From: Lycium barbarum
Taxonomy: Eukaryota; Streptophyta; Magnoliopsida; Solanales; Solanaceae
Length of the DNA stretch: 64,000 nt
Reading direction: 5' to 3'
Assembly (NCBI RefSeq): GCF_019175385.1
Contig: NC_083347.1
Coordinates: 122,396,124 to 122,460,123 of the forward strand
Positions within the stretch are counted from its first letter, which is position 1, and every line of letters starts with the position of its first letter. The notes beneath the pieces were generated by a model. It searched no databases. It was given only the letters and a program-made list of their open reading frames with translations, and had not been told where the DNA came from. Made by a program: the position numbers and the translations under genes. Of this stretch, positions 35,605-45,958 are shown one piece after another.

Positions 35605-36459
35605 AGGGAAAAGGGTCAAAAATACCCCTGAATTATTCGAAATAGGTCAGTTATATCCTCCGTTGGTTTTTCGTATCAAAAATACCCTCGTCGTTACCAA
35701 AGGAGGCCACCAATACCCCTCTGGTTAACGGCCGGCCATTTAAGCTGACATGGCAATGCCAGGTGGAAAAAATTATCCACGTGGATGGCCACGTCAGCCT
35801 TTCGAATAGTTCAGGGGTATTTTTGACCCCCCACCCAACCCCGCCAAAAATTTTTTTGTAATAAAAGTTTTGAAATTTTCTTTTTTCACTAGCCCCCCTC
35901 ACCATGCTCCCCTACCCCCCCCCCTCCAAATTTTTTTTTTGTTTTTTCACCAGCCACCCCCCCCCCCCCCCTCCCTCAAAAAAAATTTAAAAAATTTTTG
36001 ATATTTTTTTTGGGGGGAGGGGCGGGCGCTGAGGGGTGGGAGGAGGGGGGTTGGTGTAAAAAACAAAAAAAAAATCAAAACTTTTTTTTTTGGGGGGGAG
36101 GGGGTGTTGGGGGCGGGGGGAGGGGGTTGAGGGGTGGGAGGAGGAGGGAGGGCTGGTGAAAAATAAAAAGAAAAAAGAAAAAATCTCAAAACTTTTGTTA
36201 AATTTTTTTTTGGTTGGGGGGGGGGGGGGTGGTGTGGTCAAAGATATCCCTGAACTATTCGAAAGGCTGACGTGGCCGTCCATGTGAATAATTTTTTCCA
36301 CGTGGCACTGCCACATCAGCTTAAATGGCCAGCCATTAACCAGAGGGCTATTGGTGGCCTCCTTTGGTAACGGCGAGGGTATTTTTGACACGAAAAACTA
36401 ACGGAGGGTATAGGTGACCTATTTCAAATAATTCAAGGGTATTTTTGACCTTTTCCTCT
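35605..36459. mobile_element. Long-inverted-repeat foldback element with G/C homopolymer core
   Basis: Arms of about 220 bases are inverted: GGGTCAAAAATACCCCTGAA at the left and GGGTATTTTTGACCTTTTCC at the right, also CACGTGGATGGCCACGTCAG against CTGACGTGGCCGTCCATGTG. Flanks ATAGGATTA and CTGGGATTA suggest an imperfect 9-base target duplication, hence Mutator-like. The core (35820-36235) consists of alternating poly-C, poly-G, poly-T and poly-A blocks. Proline- or glycine-rich frames across it are composition artefacts. Confidence 0.8.
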
Positions 36460-36647
36460 GGGATTAGTAGTTCACCCATATTGAGTAACATTAGTAGTAA
36501 CAGAATTAGTAGTCCTAAACTTATGTGGAGAGTATGTTCAATAAGAGGCTTTTTTGTTTAGGTAGTTGAATAGAAATAGGATTAGTAACGCTAGTAGTAA
36601 TAGGATAACACTTAGTTGTGTCAAGTAGTTATAAGGAATAGAATTAT

Positions 36648-36816
36648 AGCTTATTAAGAGTACAAAAGTCGTTCAATATTTTAAGGCTATTTTGGTCAAC
36701 CAATATTTATATTACTTTTATAATAACTATCTATAATATTTTAAAAGCATGAATATAAATGTTGGTTGACCAAAATAACCTACAATATTAAACGACTTCT
36801 ATACCCTTAATGAGCT
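36648..36816. mobile_element. Short foldback MITE
   Basis: AGCTTATTAAGAGTACAAAAG…GTCGTTCAATATT pairs with AATATTAAACGAC…CCCTTAATGAGCT. Internal TTGGTCAACCAATATTTATA against TATAAATGTTGGTTGACC makes the whole 169 bases a near-perfect hairpin. No clear target duplication. Confidence 0.7.
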
Positions 36817-38545
36817 TGAATCATATTTCTTTTGGACATAGTTCTTAAACCTCAAACTACAAACCCACGTTAGTAATATTCTTTTGGGACAATCCTATTA
36901 CAACTAGGAAGTAGGAACTGAGCATTTCATTAAGTAATAGGAGCTTATCTTATTCTTTTTAAGTTAGAAAATGACATCTATTTAAAAGATATACTCCTTT
37001 GCACTATGTTTTGTTTTTATATTAATTTTTATAAGCTGAAAACTTAACAAAAGAAATTTGAAATCAACTAAAAATAATTATTTTTTAAAATTTGTAACGA
37101 GACATATGGTGCCAATGTAAATATTAATTCTACTTGGAGAAAATAAAAATAGAATTTGAATCCAACCATGAGTGATATCTTCATTAGTACGTTACCTATA
37201 TTTCTCTTATTCACCCAAACTTGATTTTGGCTCATTCTCCTAAATAAAAACAAGAGACGTAAAAAAAAAATGGAATTTTCTTTGTCTTAGATATGTTCTT
37301 CTTTGATGTTCAACTTTGGAAAATCTTTTATTTTTTATTGTCAAGAGAATTACTGGTAACATTTACTATATAATTTCTAGGTGCATTAATATTAATTGTA
37401 TAGGCATGTAATTGAAACAAAATATTTATTCTTAAACCAATATGGACATAATTATTTTTGAATGAACGAAAACCTGCATTAGTAGAACAGAAAAATCAGG
37501 TAAACAATCAAAATTTTGTCAAATTAATTGATATAACATTACCTCAATCCAAATAATTTTGTACAACTTCCACATGTCAAACATGTAAAGAAAAGGTACA
37601 CGAACTCACAAAAAAAAAAAGACAAAAGTGATGAACGTCGATCAGTTCTTCGTATCAATGAGCTGATCAAAAGCAAGTTCCCTGCTTGGCCGCAAGGATT
37701 TAAAGAGAAGAAGATATCTAAAAACAAAGTTGTCTTCCAAGATTTGTTCCACAATATCGGTATTTGTTATCATCTTCAGATTGATTTTTTAAAGGATTCA
37801 ATTCATATCCGTAGTAATTGTTTAATTAGAGTTAACTAAGGTTGAACTTGGACAGAAGATGACACTTTTACACCGAATAACAGTAAGAAATCATCTAAAC
37901 GATATAACTATACCTTTTATATTATTCAGCTTTTTGATCGTAAATAAAATGAAAAACCTTAGAACCTTCAAAATCGAATTTTCAACCTTTTGCTTGAAAG
38001 TCCTTTCAACTCTTCCTGCATCCCTTTAATTACTTTTCTTAGTTGTTGGAGAAATACACAAACTATTTTAATTTATTTTCTTAGTTTCAAATTTTTCTCG
38101 TTTTCCTTTTGCTTTTTAAATTTAAGATAGGAATGTTAGAAATTCACTTTTTACATAATAAATATAGAAAAAGTAGTTGTTTGTGGAATAAAGTTTAAGT
38201 TGGATGATTTTTAGTAACAAAAAATAGAAAAAGACTTTTCTGTGATAAACTCAAAATTGAATGACCATCGGTTAGGATATTTTTTTTTTTGGGAATAGAT
38301 ATGGATATACTAAAATAAAGTAGGAGGATGAGAAAAAACAAGAATAGTTATCATAAAATCAATTGATTATCTTTTGCAAGTTGGCAGATATAAATCTTTA
38401 TGTTGAAGAAAATAAGATATTTGAAATTGTTTCTTCCTAAGAATATTTCATCATGAAAACTTCCATGAAGTCATAAAAAATAACAGTGACGGGAGGAATT
38501 GAATATTTTTTTTTAAAAAAATATTATACTTTACCTTTTTGACTT
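36817..38545. other. AT-rich region with one coding-like stretch
   Basis: From about 37621 to 37755 a plus-strand frame without ATG reads DERRSVLRINELIKSKFPAW then PQGFKEKKISKNKVVFQDLF. Its composition is protein-like and unlike the surrounding DNA. I cannot assign a family. It may be an exon fragment of a host gene. The rest shows no gene. Confidence 0.35.
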
Positions 38546-39764
38546 GACTCAAAAAGATGTTCCTTCCAGTGGACAGATGATTGTGAGGAGAGCTTTTAAA
38601 AACTCAAGCTTCTTTTGATTACAACCCTAATCCTAGCCCTACCTCTGGAAGGTAAGAATTTCACTATCTATTGTGATGCTTCCCGTATGGGTTTGGGTGG
38701 GGTGTTGATGCAGGAGGGTAGAGTGATAGCTTATGCCTCCCATCAGTGAAAAGTTCATAAGAAAAATTATCCTACCCATGATTTGGAGTTGTTGACCGTA
38801 GTCTTCGCCTTGAAGCTTTGGCGGCACTACTTGTACAATGCCCATTGTGAGGTTTTTACCGATCACCATAGCCTTCAACATATGTTTACCCAGAGCGTCT
38901 GAATTTCAGGCGGCGCCGATGGATGGAGCTTGTTGACACCCAATTTTGCCCCTCCTTTATTGCAGTTTATTTCCTTGGGCTTCCAAATTTATTAACGAAC
39001 TAAATACTTTATTTTTACCGCTATTTTCGTTGCTACTCCTATTAACATTGTTATCCCTCTTATTATTCTCATCTTCACTATTTTACTACTAACATTACTA
39101 GCATTACTTTATCACAATTTTTAATGGTTCGTCATCATTTTATTTTCCGATTTGTACTCGTTAAATTAATTATAAGTCAATACTTTATTAAGTCCTTTAT
39201 TTTCTACATATTAATCACTAATTTTCATCACATAATATATATTATACAAGTTAATCACGTAGAAGTTGTAGAAGTTAATTACTAAGAAGCCCAAAAGGAA
39301 TTAAATTAAAGGGAGAAAAAGGCCGCGAAATTCGGCCAAATTGAGTCCAAATCATGGCCCAAACGAAGCACTTTCATCAGCAGCCCAATCCTCTGAATCC
39401 GGCCCATTTCTTTATTTAACACCCTAATGCCCTAAACCTATTTTCATTCTAAAGACAGCAGCCACGCACTCGTCCCTTTCATCTCTTTCCCCTTTCAAAC
39501 AAAGGTCCATAGTTCCAACAACAATGGCAGACTTTGACCATCCTACTTTTGTGCAAGTTTCCCCACACTTATCCCAGCATATCAAAAACCAGATGAAGCC
39601 ACAACAGAGCAGACCCGAATTCAAACCAAATCTCACCACTTTGAGTATAAATCTGACCAAATCACGTGAACGTTCGAATTTCAAACAAGTTTTGACTAGA
39701 TTTCGAAATTTTTAAGTCTCATTATCCCGCCCAAAAACAAGGAACAAAACCCTAGTTTTCGTCT

Positions 39765-39774
39765 ATTATATATA
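39765..39774 (+). promoter_or_regulatory. TATA box of giant LTR copy 3
   Basis: ATTATATATA lies about 835 bases from the LTR start, matching the spacing in copy 2, and is followed by a leader with GATTCGACGCCGACG. Confidence 0.45.
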
Positions 39775-40146
39775 GACTTCTAACTCCTTAGACGAAGGAG
39801 GAGATTTTTTTTTTTGAGTTCCGTGGTTTGCTCTTAAAATTTCATACTATTTGCTCGAATTTGTTCGGGAGTAAGAGAGTAGATTCGACGCCGACGCCCT
39901 CGAAACAGGTCGGCACTTTCTTTCTTTTGCTCTATTTGTTTTAAGTAATATATCCTGTCATGAATTTAATTTACTTGGGTTTAGATATAATGAAATGATT
40001 ATACAACATTTCTATGTTGGTTGTTGATTTTGTTTGGTCTCAAATCCGTATTCTGTGTTTAGTTTTATTAGCAGTCATGTATTAGACCTTATTCTATTTT
40101 CAGTTGGTTAGTACGTTTTATGTAAAAATAGACACGGCTTAGACTC

Positions 40147-41031
40147 GAGAAAAGGACAAAAATGGTCCCTTAACTATGATACTAGGTTTAAAATAGTCCC
40201 TTAACTATGCACTTAACGGTTTTAGTCCTTTAAGTTTGTTACAAGTTAACAAAAATGGTCCCTTAACTATGAGAGTAGGTTCAAAATAGTCCCTTAACTA
40301 TGCACTTAACGGTTTTGGTCCTTTAAATTTGCCATAAGTTGACAAAATGGTCCCTTAACTATGAGGGTTGGTTAAAAATAGTCCCTTAAGTATGCACTTA
40401 ACGGTTTGATAATGTCAGAAAATGATGTCTCGAAACACAAAGACCGACGGACTCTATCGATTAAAACTGAGGGAATCCATCGACTAAATAAAATACACTA
40501 GACTTTAGAAATAAATTAGAAATAGCAGAAACTAAAAAAGTTGTCACTACCAAAAACAAGCGAAAAAAATGATGGACGGAAACCGATGGATAAAATCGAG
40601 GGACACTATTTTTTTATTTTTATTTTTATTGTTTTTTACGAAAACCAACGGAAGTCCATCGGTTATTTTTGAGGAAAAATGCACAGAAGTCCATCCTATA
40701 ACCGACTAACGTCCGTCGGTTTTGTCCCAAGTTATTTGACCGATCTAGAGTTCTCACTAATTTTTCTTTTTTTTCATAGTTCTCGTCAAATCTAACAAAC
40801 AGAGTTCGATGAATATTTTGTCGAGACTAAAACTGTCAACTTATGGCAAACTTAAAGGACCAAAACCGTTAAGTGCATAGTTAAGGGACTATTTTGAACC
40901 TACTCTCATAGTTAAGGGACCGTTTTTGTTAACTTGTAACAAACTTAAAGGACTAAAACCGTTAAGTGCATAGTTAAGGGACTATTTTGAACCTACTATC
41001 ATAGTTAAGGGACCATTTTTGTCCTTTTCTC
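40147..41031. mobile_element. Mutator-like foldback element with repeats inside its arms
   Basis: Ends GAGAAAAGGACAAAAATGG and CCATTTTTGTCCTTTTCTC are perfectly inverted, and GCTTAGACTC (10 bases) is duplicated at 40137-40146 and 41032-41041. Each arm holds tandem units of about 105 bases (GGTCCCTTAACTATGA…GCACTTAACGGTTTTAGTCC): about three in the left arm and two in the right. The core has several ACCGACGG/CCGTCGGT-type short inverted pairs. No coding. Confidence 0.9.
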
Positions 41032-42043
41032 GCTTAGACTCTGCCACTGGTTTATATCCGAACATGTATTTTTTATTTTTATTTTTGTGAAAAGTTCATG
41101 AAATAAATCACGTCAAGGCTGTTTCTGGAGTTTTCGGAATATAAAGTTTCATTTGATAATATTTTAGCTTCCAGCCGTTTTAGGAATCATGCTTTGTGAA
41201 ACTATTCTTAAGTAAACATCTTGTTATTCTAGCCAAATGAATATTTTTTTGTGTTTTAGTATGATGTGTTAGCAACATGGTTAAGGCTCCCATCCACCTT
41301 ATATATATTTTAACTCACTTTATTTTGGTTTGAGTAAAATATGCTAAAATAAATGTTGCTGCTACTTTGCTTTCCTGTTGTGTTAGGAACTCTGATTTTG
41401 GAAGATATTTCCGTAAATGGATTGCTAATTTAATAGAAAAAGAAGGGATGGTACCATGACTTAAGATCTTTACATATACTTTACAGGAAATTGATTCGTG
41501 AAATTCCATACTTGTATTATGTGTAGATGCTAAAATTTTGCTTTCTCTGTGATAGTAGGAACTATATTGAATATGGGAATATCTCTGATTATTTCATTTC
41601 TCCTATGGTCGTTAGGAAGCATTACCTTTTGATTTCGGATTTTAAGTAAAATGAGAACATCTCTTAATTTAATTAAGTGCACTGTTTGGACAACGTATGT
41701 TGGGATGATTACTAGCACGTTTGCCTTGCTTTCTTTCATTACGTGAAAATATGCTAGTTTACAGAATATGGATGGTTTGAATGATGGAGTGATTTTACCT
41801 TTACTTATATACTCTCTACATTTGACACAAGAATCGGATTTCCTCTACCCCATCTCTGGCTAACAATTGCGATCTGTTATCCCAATACTTCTTAGGTCAA
41901 AGCATACTATAGCTGAAATTTATTCTTTCGTTTACCAATTAGTTTGGCATATCTATACAAAGCAAATTACACAATGCACTATATTAAGTAGTAGTAGCAA
42001 ATAGGCCATGAGAATCTCCATGTGCAGGAAAGAAACAAGAAAT

Positions 42044-42322
42044 TACCTGTCTAAGGCATATGTTAGTCCCACAAATCGCAGCAAGTGTCCAAACGAAATA
42101 CCATCCATTACAGTGGAATAGTGGTAAAGTTCACAGATACATAGCTCCCTCTTGCATACTCCAAATCACAGCATTGCTCATATCCATAAGATAAGCGCCA
42201 CGATGGTGCAGCACCACTCCTTTAGGACTACCTGTTGTGCCGAAAGTATAGCCCAAAGCAATGCTTTGCCACTCATCCTCTGGTGGGTTTGGTGCGACAA
42301 TTTGTTCGTCATCTTTTGTCGA
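42044..42322 (-). pseudogene. Acyl-activating enzyme (AMP-binding) exon fragment inside the giant LTR
   Basis: On the minus strand the frame reads STKDDEQIVAPNPPEDEWQS, then the ATP-binding loop YTFGTTGSPKGVV, HHRGAYLMDMSNAVIWSMQE, a TGA stop where the family has Trp (YL*TLPLFHCNGW), and FVWTLAAICGTNICLRQ followed by GTAATT, which looks like a splice donor. This is the core of a plant acyl-activating enzyme / AMP-dependent CoA ligase, about 90 of some 550 residues. It is absent from giant LTR copies 1 and 2, so it was captured or inserted in this copy only. It is not functional. Boundaries are where similarity stops. Confidence 0.88.
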
Positions 42323-44514
42323 TTTATATAAGACACTTTATGATGTTACTTGACTATGGTATGTTGACGTTTCATTTTAATATAAGAATGTTTATTTCTT
42401 AAAACAAACAAACAAAAAAAACTCTTTCAGTTGGTTAATGGTTAGCTAAGTGTCTTCGTCGTTTGATTGCATGATTTGTAAAAGTACTGGTTCTTAGCAT
42501 AAGTCCTTCAATTTTCTCCTTTATCCTCCATAATTGCTTCAAGCGGGTTTCTTTCTAATCTTCATCATTTCTTTCTTTGTTTGACATGTACACGGGAGCC
42601 GAAGTGTTTCATTTTGAGACTCAACGACACCTCTTACGGAGTCTGCATATCATCCACTATCTTCGCTTTTTACTTTGCTCAAACAGAGAATTGCAGAGCA
42701 TCATTACCCCTTTGTGAAAGCCGAAAATGGGTAAAATCATTTTATGTCACTTTGTTTATTTGTTGGCGTGATTTAAATGACTTGTGTGACTAACATTTAC
42801 CTAGCTGTGTGATTATGATAAATACTTAGCTGCTTATGTTTAACCGAGCCTATTTTATATTAGGATGTCTTAATTAGCAAATTTTAGGTCTTAAATCAAG
42901 TGAGTTTAATTGTTCCTCGTAAGTTTGGCATTTTTTTAGTTAGAAGGAAAAATATGCTTCCAAAGCGTCATAAATTTTACACACTAACGTTAGCTTGTTT
43001 TGAGAAATAAGAAAAACGAACTAGTTTTCATGGATAATTGTTCCACTTTAGCTCCTTTCCAATACTTGAAATACGTATTTGTTAAAACAACCTTTGCACA
43101 GTTTATATTGAACTAATAGTCTTTCTATAAAACCCTTAAAATTTTATTAATATTAATCTTACAATAACTCTTTTTAATTTGATATTCGGCATAACTCATT
43201 TTCTCCAAATATATATAAAACGTTACACCTCCTGCACTTTTTCAGTTTATTTATAACTAAACCCTTTTATGCAAATCATTATTTTCTACAAGTCCTATTT
43301 TAAATAGCATTCTGATATGTTTATCTATAACTTTAGCAATACTTATAAAAATATTTTCTTAAATGTTGTAAAATGTTACATCTACATTTTTTAGCCTTAA
43401 TTAATTAACATAAGTTCGGTCGGTTAACCATTGTTAACGGATTTTAAAGGGTGCTTAATACCTTTCCTTTAGATTAGTTGAATCCTTACTTAGATCTTTT
43501 GGTTTCGTAAACATTAAAACGGAGTTGACTTTAGAAAATTACTTTAATTAACCTTAGGTGTCCTAATTCATCATAAATAATTAGGTGGCAACTCCCTAAC
43601 TTTATTTAACCCCGGAATCACCGGAATGTTATAAATTATTTTGATTCCAGTTAAAATAGGGTATAATAGAGCTCTTAAAAGATTATGACATCTCTATTCT
43701 ATACCATCCGGGGAAAGCAAATGTGGTGGCTGATGCCTTGAGTCGCAAGACAGTGAGTATGGGTAATTTAGCTCAATTGATAGTTTTCGAGCGTTCGTTG
43801 GCCATGGAGGTTCAGACTCTGGCCAACAGTTTCATCCGTCTTGACATTTCAGCTCCGGGCAGGACTTTGGCTTGCATAGAGGCGAGATCATCTTTATTAG
43901 ATCGGATCAGGACTCATCAGTTTGAGGATGCTCAGTTGAGTAAGATCCGAGATAAAGTTTTGAGAGGTGAGGCCAAGAAGGCCGTGATTGATCCTGAGGG
44001 CATTCTGCGGATTAGAATGCGCGTGTGAGTTCCTCGTGTTGGTGATTTGATTCAGTTGACCTTATCTGAGGTTCATACCTCTCGCTATTCCATTCATTTG
44101 GGGGCGACTAAGATGTACCGTGACTTGAGACAGCACTATTGGTGGTGTCGGATGAAGAGAGATATAGTTGATTTTGTGGCTAAGTGTGAAAATTGTCAAT
44201 AGGTAAACTATGAACACCAACGGCCAAGTGGGGTGTTTCAGAAGATACCCATTACCGAGTGAAAGTGGGAGAGGATTACCATGGATTTTGTCACGGGTCT
44301 TCCGAAGACCCTTGGCAAGTTTAATTCTATTTGGGTGATAGTGAATCGGTTGACGAAGTAGGCTCACTTTGTTCTAGTACTATATTAAAAGCACGAAATA
44401 CTTTAGAAATGTTGTTGAACTTGTTGCCGTTCATTAAAAGACTCTACAATAGACAAAATTGTCATTTACTATTTTCCTCAAAATAGATTTATTCCTTCTA
44501 CTATTAAAATTCAA

Positions 44515-44768
44515 TTGTCGTAGGTTAAAAAGGGAAAAAAGTATTAGTAGGAGATTAAGTAGGGAAACTTACTATTAAATATAAAATCAAATATTACCGT
44601 AGGTTTAAAAGGAAAAGGAAGAAGAGAATAAGTTAAAACTATCCATTAACCTAATATTAAGGAAAAGAGTATTAGTAGGAGAACAAGTAGGAAACTTACT
44701 AAGTATTAAATACAAAGTCAAATACGTTGGTATAAAAGGAAAAGGAAGAAGAGAATAAGAGTTTGAAG
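44515..44768. repeat. Tandem duplication, ~125 bp × 2
   Basis: AGTATTAGTAGGAGA…AAGTAGG…AAACTTACTA…GGAAAAGGAAGAAGAGAATA occurs at about 44539-44638 and 44667-44760 with about 10% difference. Non-coding. Confidence 0.8.
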
Positions 44769-45166
44769 TCTAATTTAATTTGGTATTTCATAACCCTAGA
44801 AAATTGGCCTCCCCCGTCAATAAAACCCTCATAGGGTTCGTGGTCTGTTGAGCATGTCGGCATCTTTGTTTTTATTTGCTTGTTTTCCAGTGGTTTAGAA
44901 TTTCTCCTACTTTGTTTTGATTATTAATGTATTTTCTTTGATTTTCTTGTCTCTGCGTTCTATAAATGTCCATTTCAATATCTTCAATGTTTTTTCTCAA
45001 AACCCATTGTTAGATTATTTTGGGCTCAATGTTGTGCAGGAACTACGTTAAAGGATGAAGCAAAAGTCTTGCTAGATATCTCCTAATTTTTGCCCTTGCT
45101 CTTGGTCAGCCGATGAGGTATATGTTTATATATCTCAAGTATATATAAAAAGTGTTTCGCGTGTCT
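44769..45166. other. Non-coding spacer, possible exon-like piece
   Basis: No gene assigned. An acceptor-like TTGTGCAG at 45031-45038 and a donor-like GATGAGGTATAT near 45113 bracket about 77 bases that could be a non-coding exon. This is weak. Confidence 0.25.
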
Positions 45167-45958
45167 GTTTCATGCAGGGGCGGACCCACATGGTCTCAAG
45201 TGGATTCATATGAACCCACTTGTCATAAAATTACACAGTATATATATGTATATTTATTCAGTTCGTGAAAAAATAGAATGATATATTTAATATTTGACTC
45301 CACTTTAACTAAGTGCAGTGCTCAGCGCAATGGCAAGCGGGTTCAAAAATTTCCGAATGGTCCCAAGTTTGAAACCCAACTACAACAATCGTCCCTTACG
45401 GCTTACTCCCTTTTCCTTTTTTTTTTTTTTTTCAATTTCTAATATAATAGAATTAAAATACAAAAAGGACCCAAATCCCAATCTAAAAGGGTTCTGAAAA
45501 GTGAAATCCCCAAGTCTCAGTTGAAGCAAATATCATCATCAAGTTCGGCTCTTGCATCAACACAACACCAAGCATTGATCAAGTTCGCCTCTTTGTCCTT
45601 TACCTGTACTTCCATATAAATAAAAAAATTATTGTGGCTGTTTTTGATTTCTTCACTTGAGAAAAACCCTACCACTTAAAATTGAAGAAAATTGATTTTG
45701 GGATTTTGGATGCTAAATATAAGCACGTAATGGAAGGAATAGGTAGAATGAAAACAAGGTTTTCATAATAAAATAGTTCTCAAGCATGATGTCATTTTTT
45801 CTACAGTTACAATAAAACTCTATAATAGAATATAAGAGTTAATGATAATGAACCTTTTTCCTATGTCTTAGCTTATTGTTGCTGCCTCTCTATTCTGTTA
45901 TATTATTGTTCTAACTTCTAATTAGAATTTTAATTTTGTAATCCAGTTTCAAAGGCCA

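Larger units (their letters stand above)
38931..43668 (+). mobile_element. Giant solo-LTR-like element, copy 3
   Basis: 4738 bases from TGTTGACACCCAATTTTGCC to GGGTATAATA, flanked by an exact 5-base duplication GAGCT (38926-38930 and 43669-43673) inside the gypsy RNase H. The end region 43390-43668 matches copy 1 (TTAGGTGGCAACTCC, CGGTTAACCA). It carries an 885-bp foldback insertion and an acyl-activating-enzyme fragment that the other copies lack. No gag-pol of its own. Confidence 0.85.
38546..44372 (+). pseudogene. Ty3/gypsy pol remnant: RNase H and integrase, split by giant LTR 3
   Basis: The left part (38546-38930) reads LTQKDVPFQWTDDCEESF, then IYCDASRMGLGGVLMQEG, then [20 protein letters not shown] and [15 protein letters not shown]: the end of reverse transcriptase and RNase H. 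After the giant LTR (38931-43668) the right part continues with ELLKDYDISILYHPGKANVV and ADALSR, then the integrase H2C2 region (MYRDLRQHYWW…CENCQ) and core start ([16 protein letters not shown]). RNase H before integrase defines Ty3/gypsy. At least six in-frame stops are present. Both ends are truncated with no LTRs, so it is long dead. Confidence 0.93.

Noticed and set aside
35947..36391. Proline-rich and glycine-rich frames of 65-134 codons
   Set aside because: They translate poly-C/poly-G blocks and inverted arms of a foldback element.
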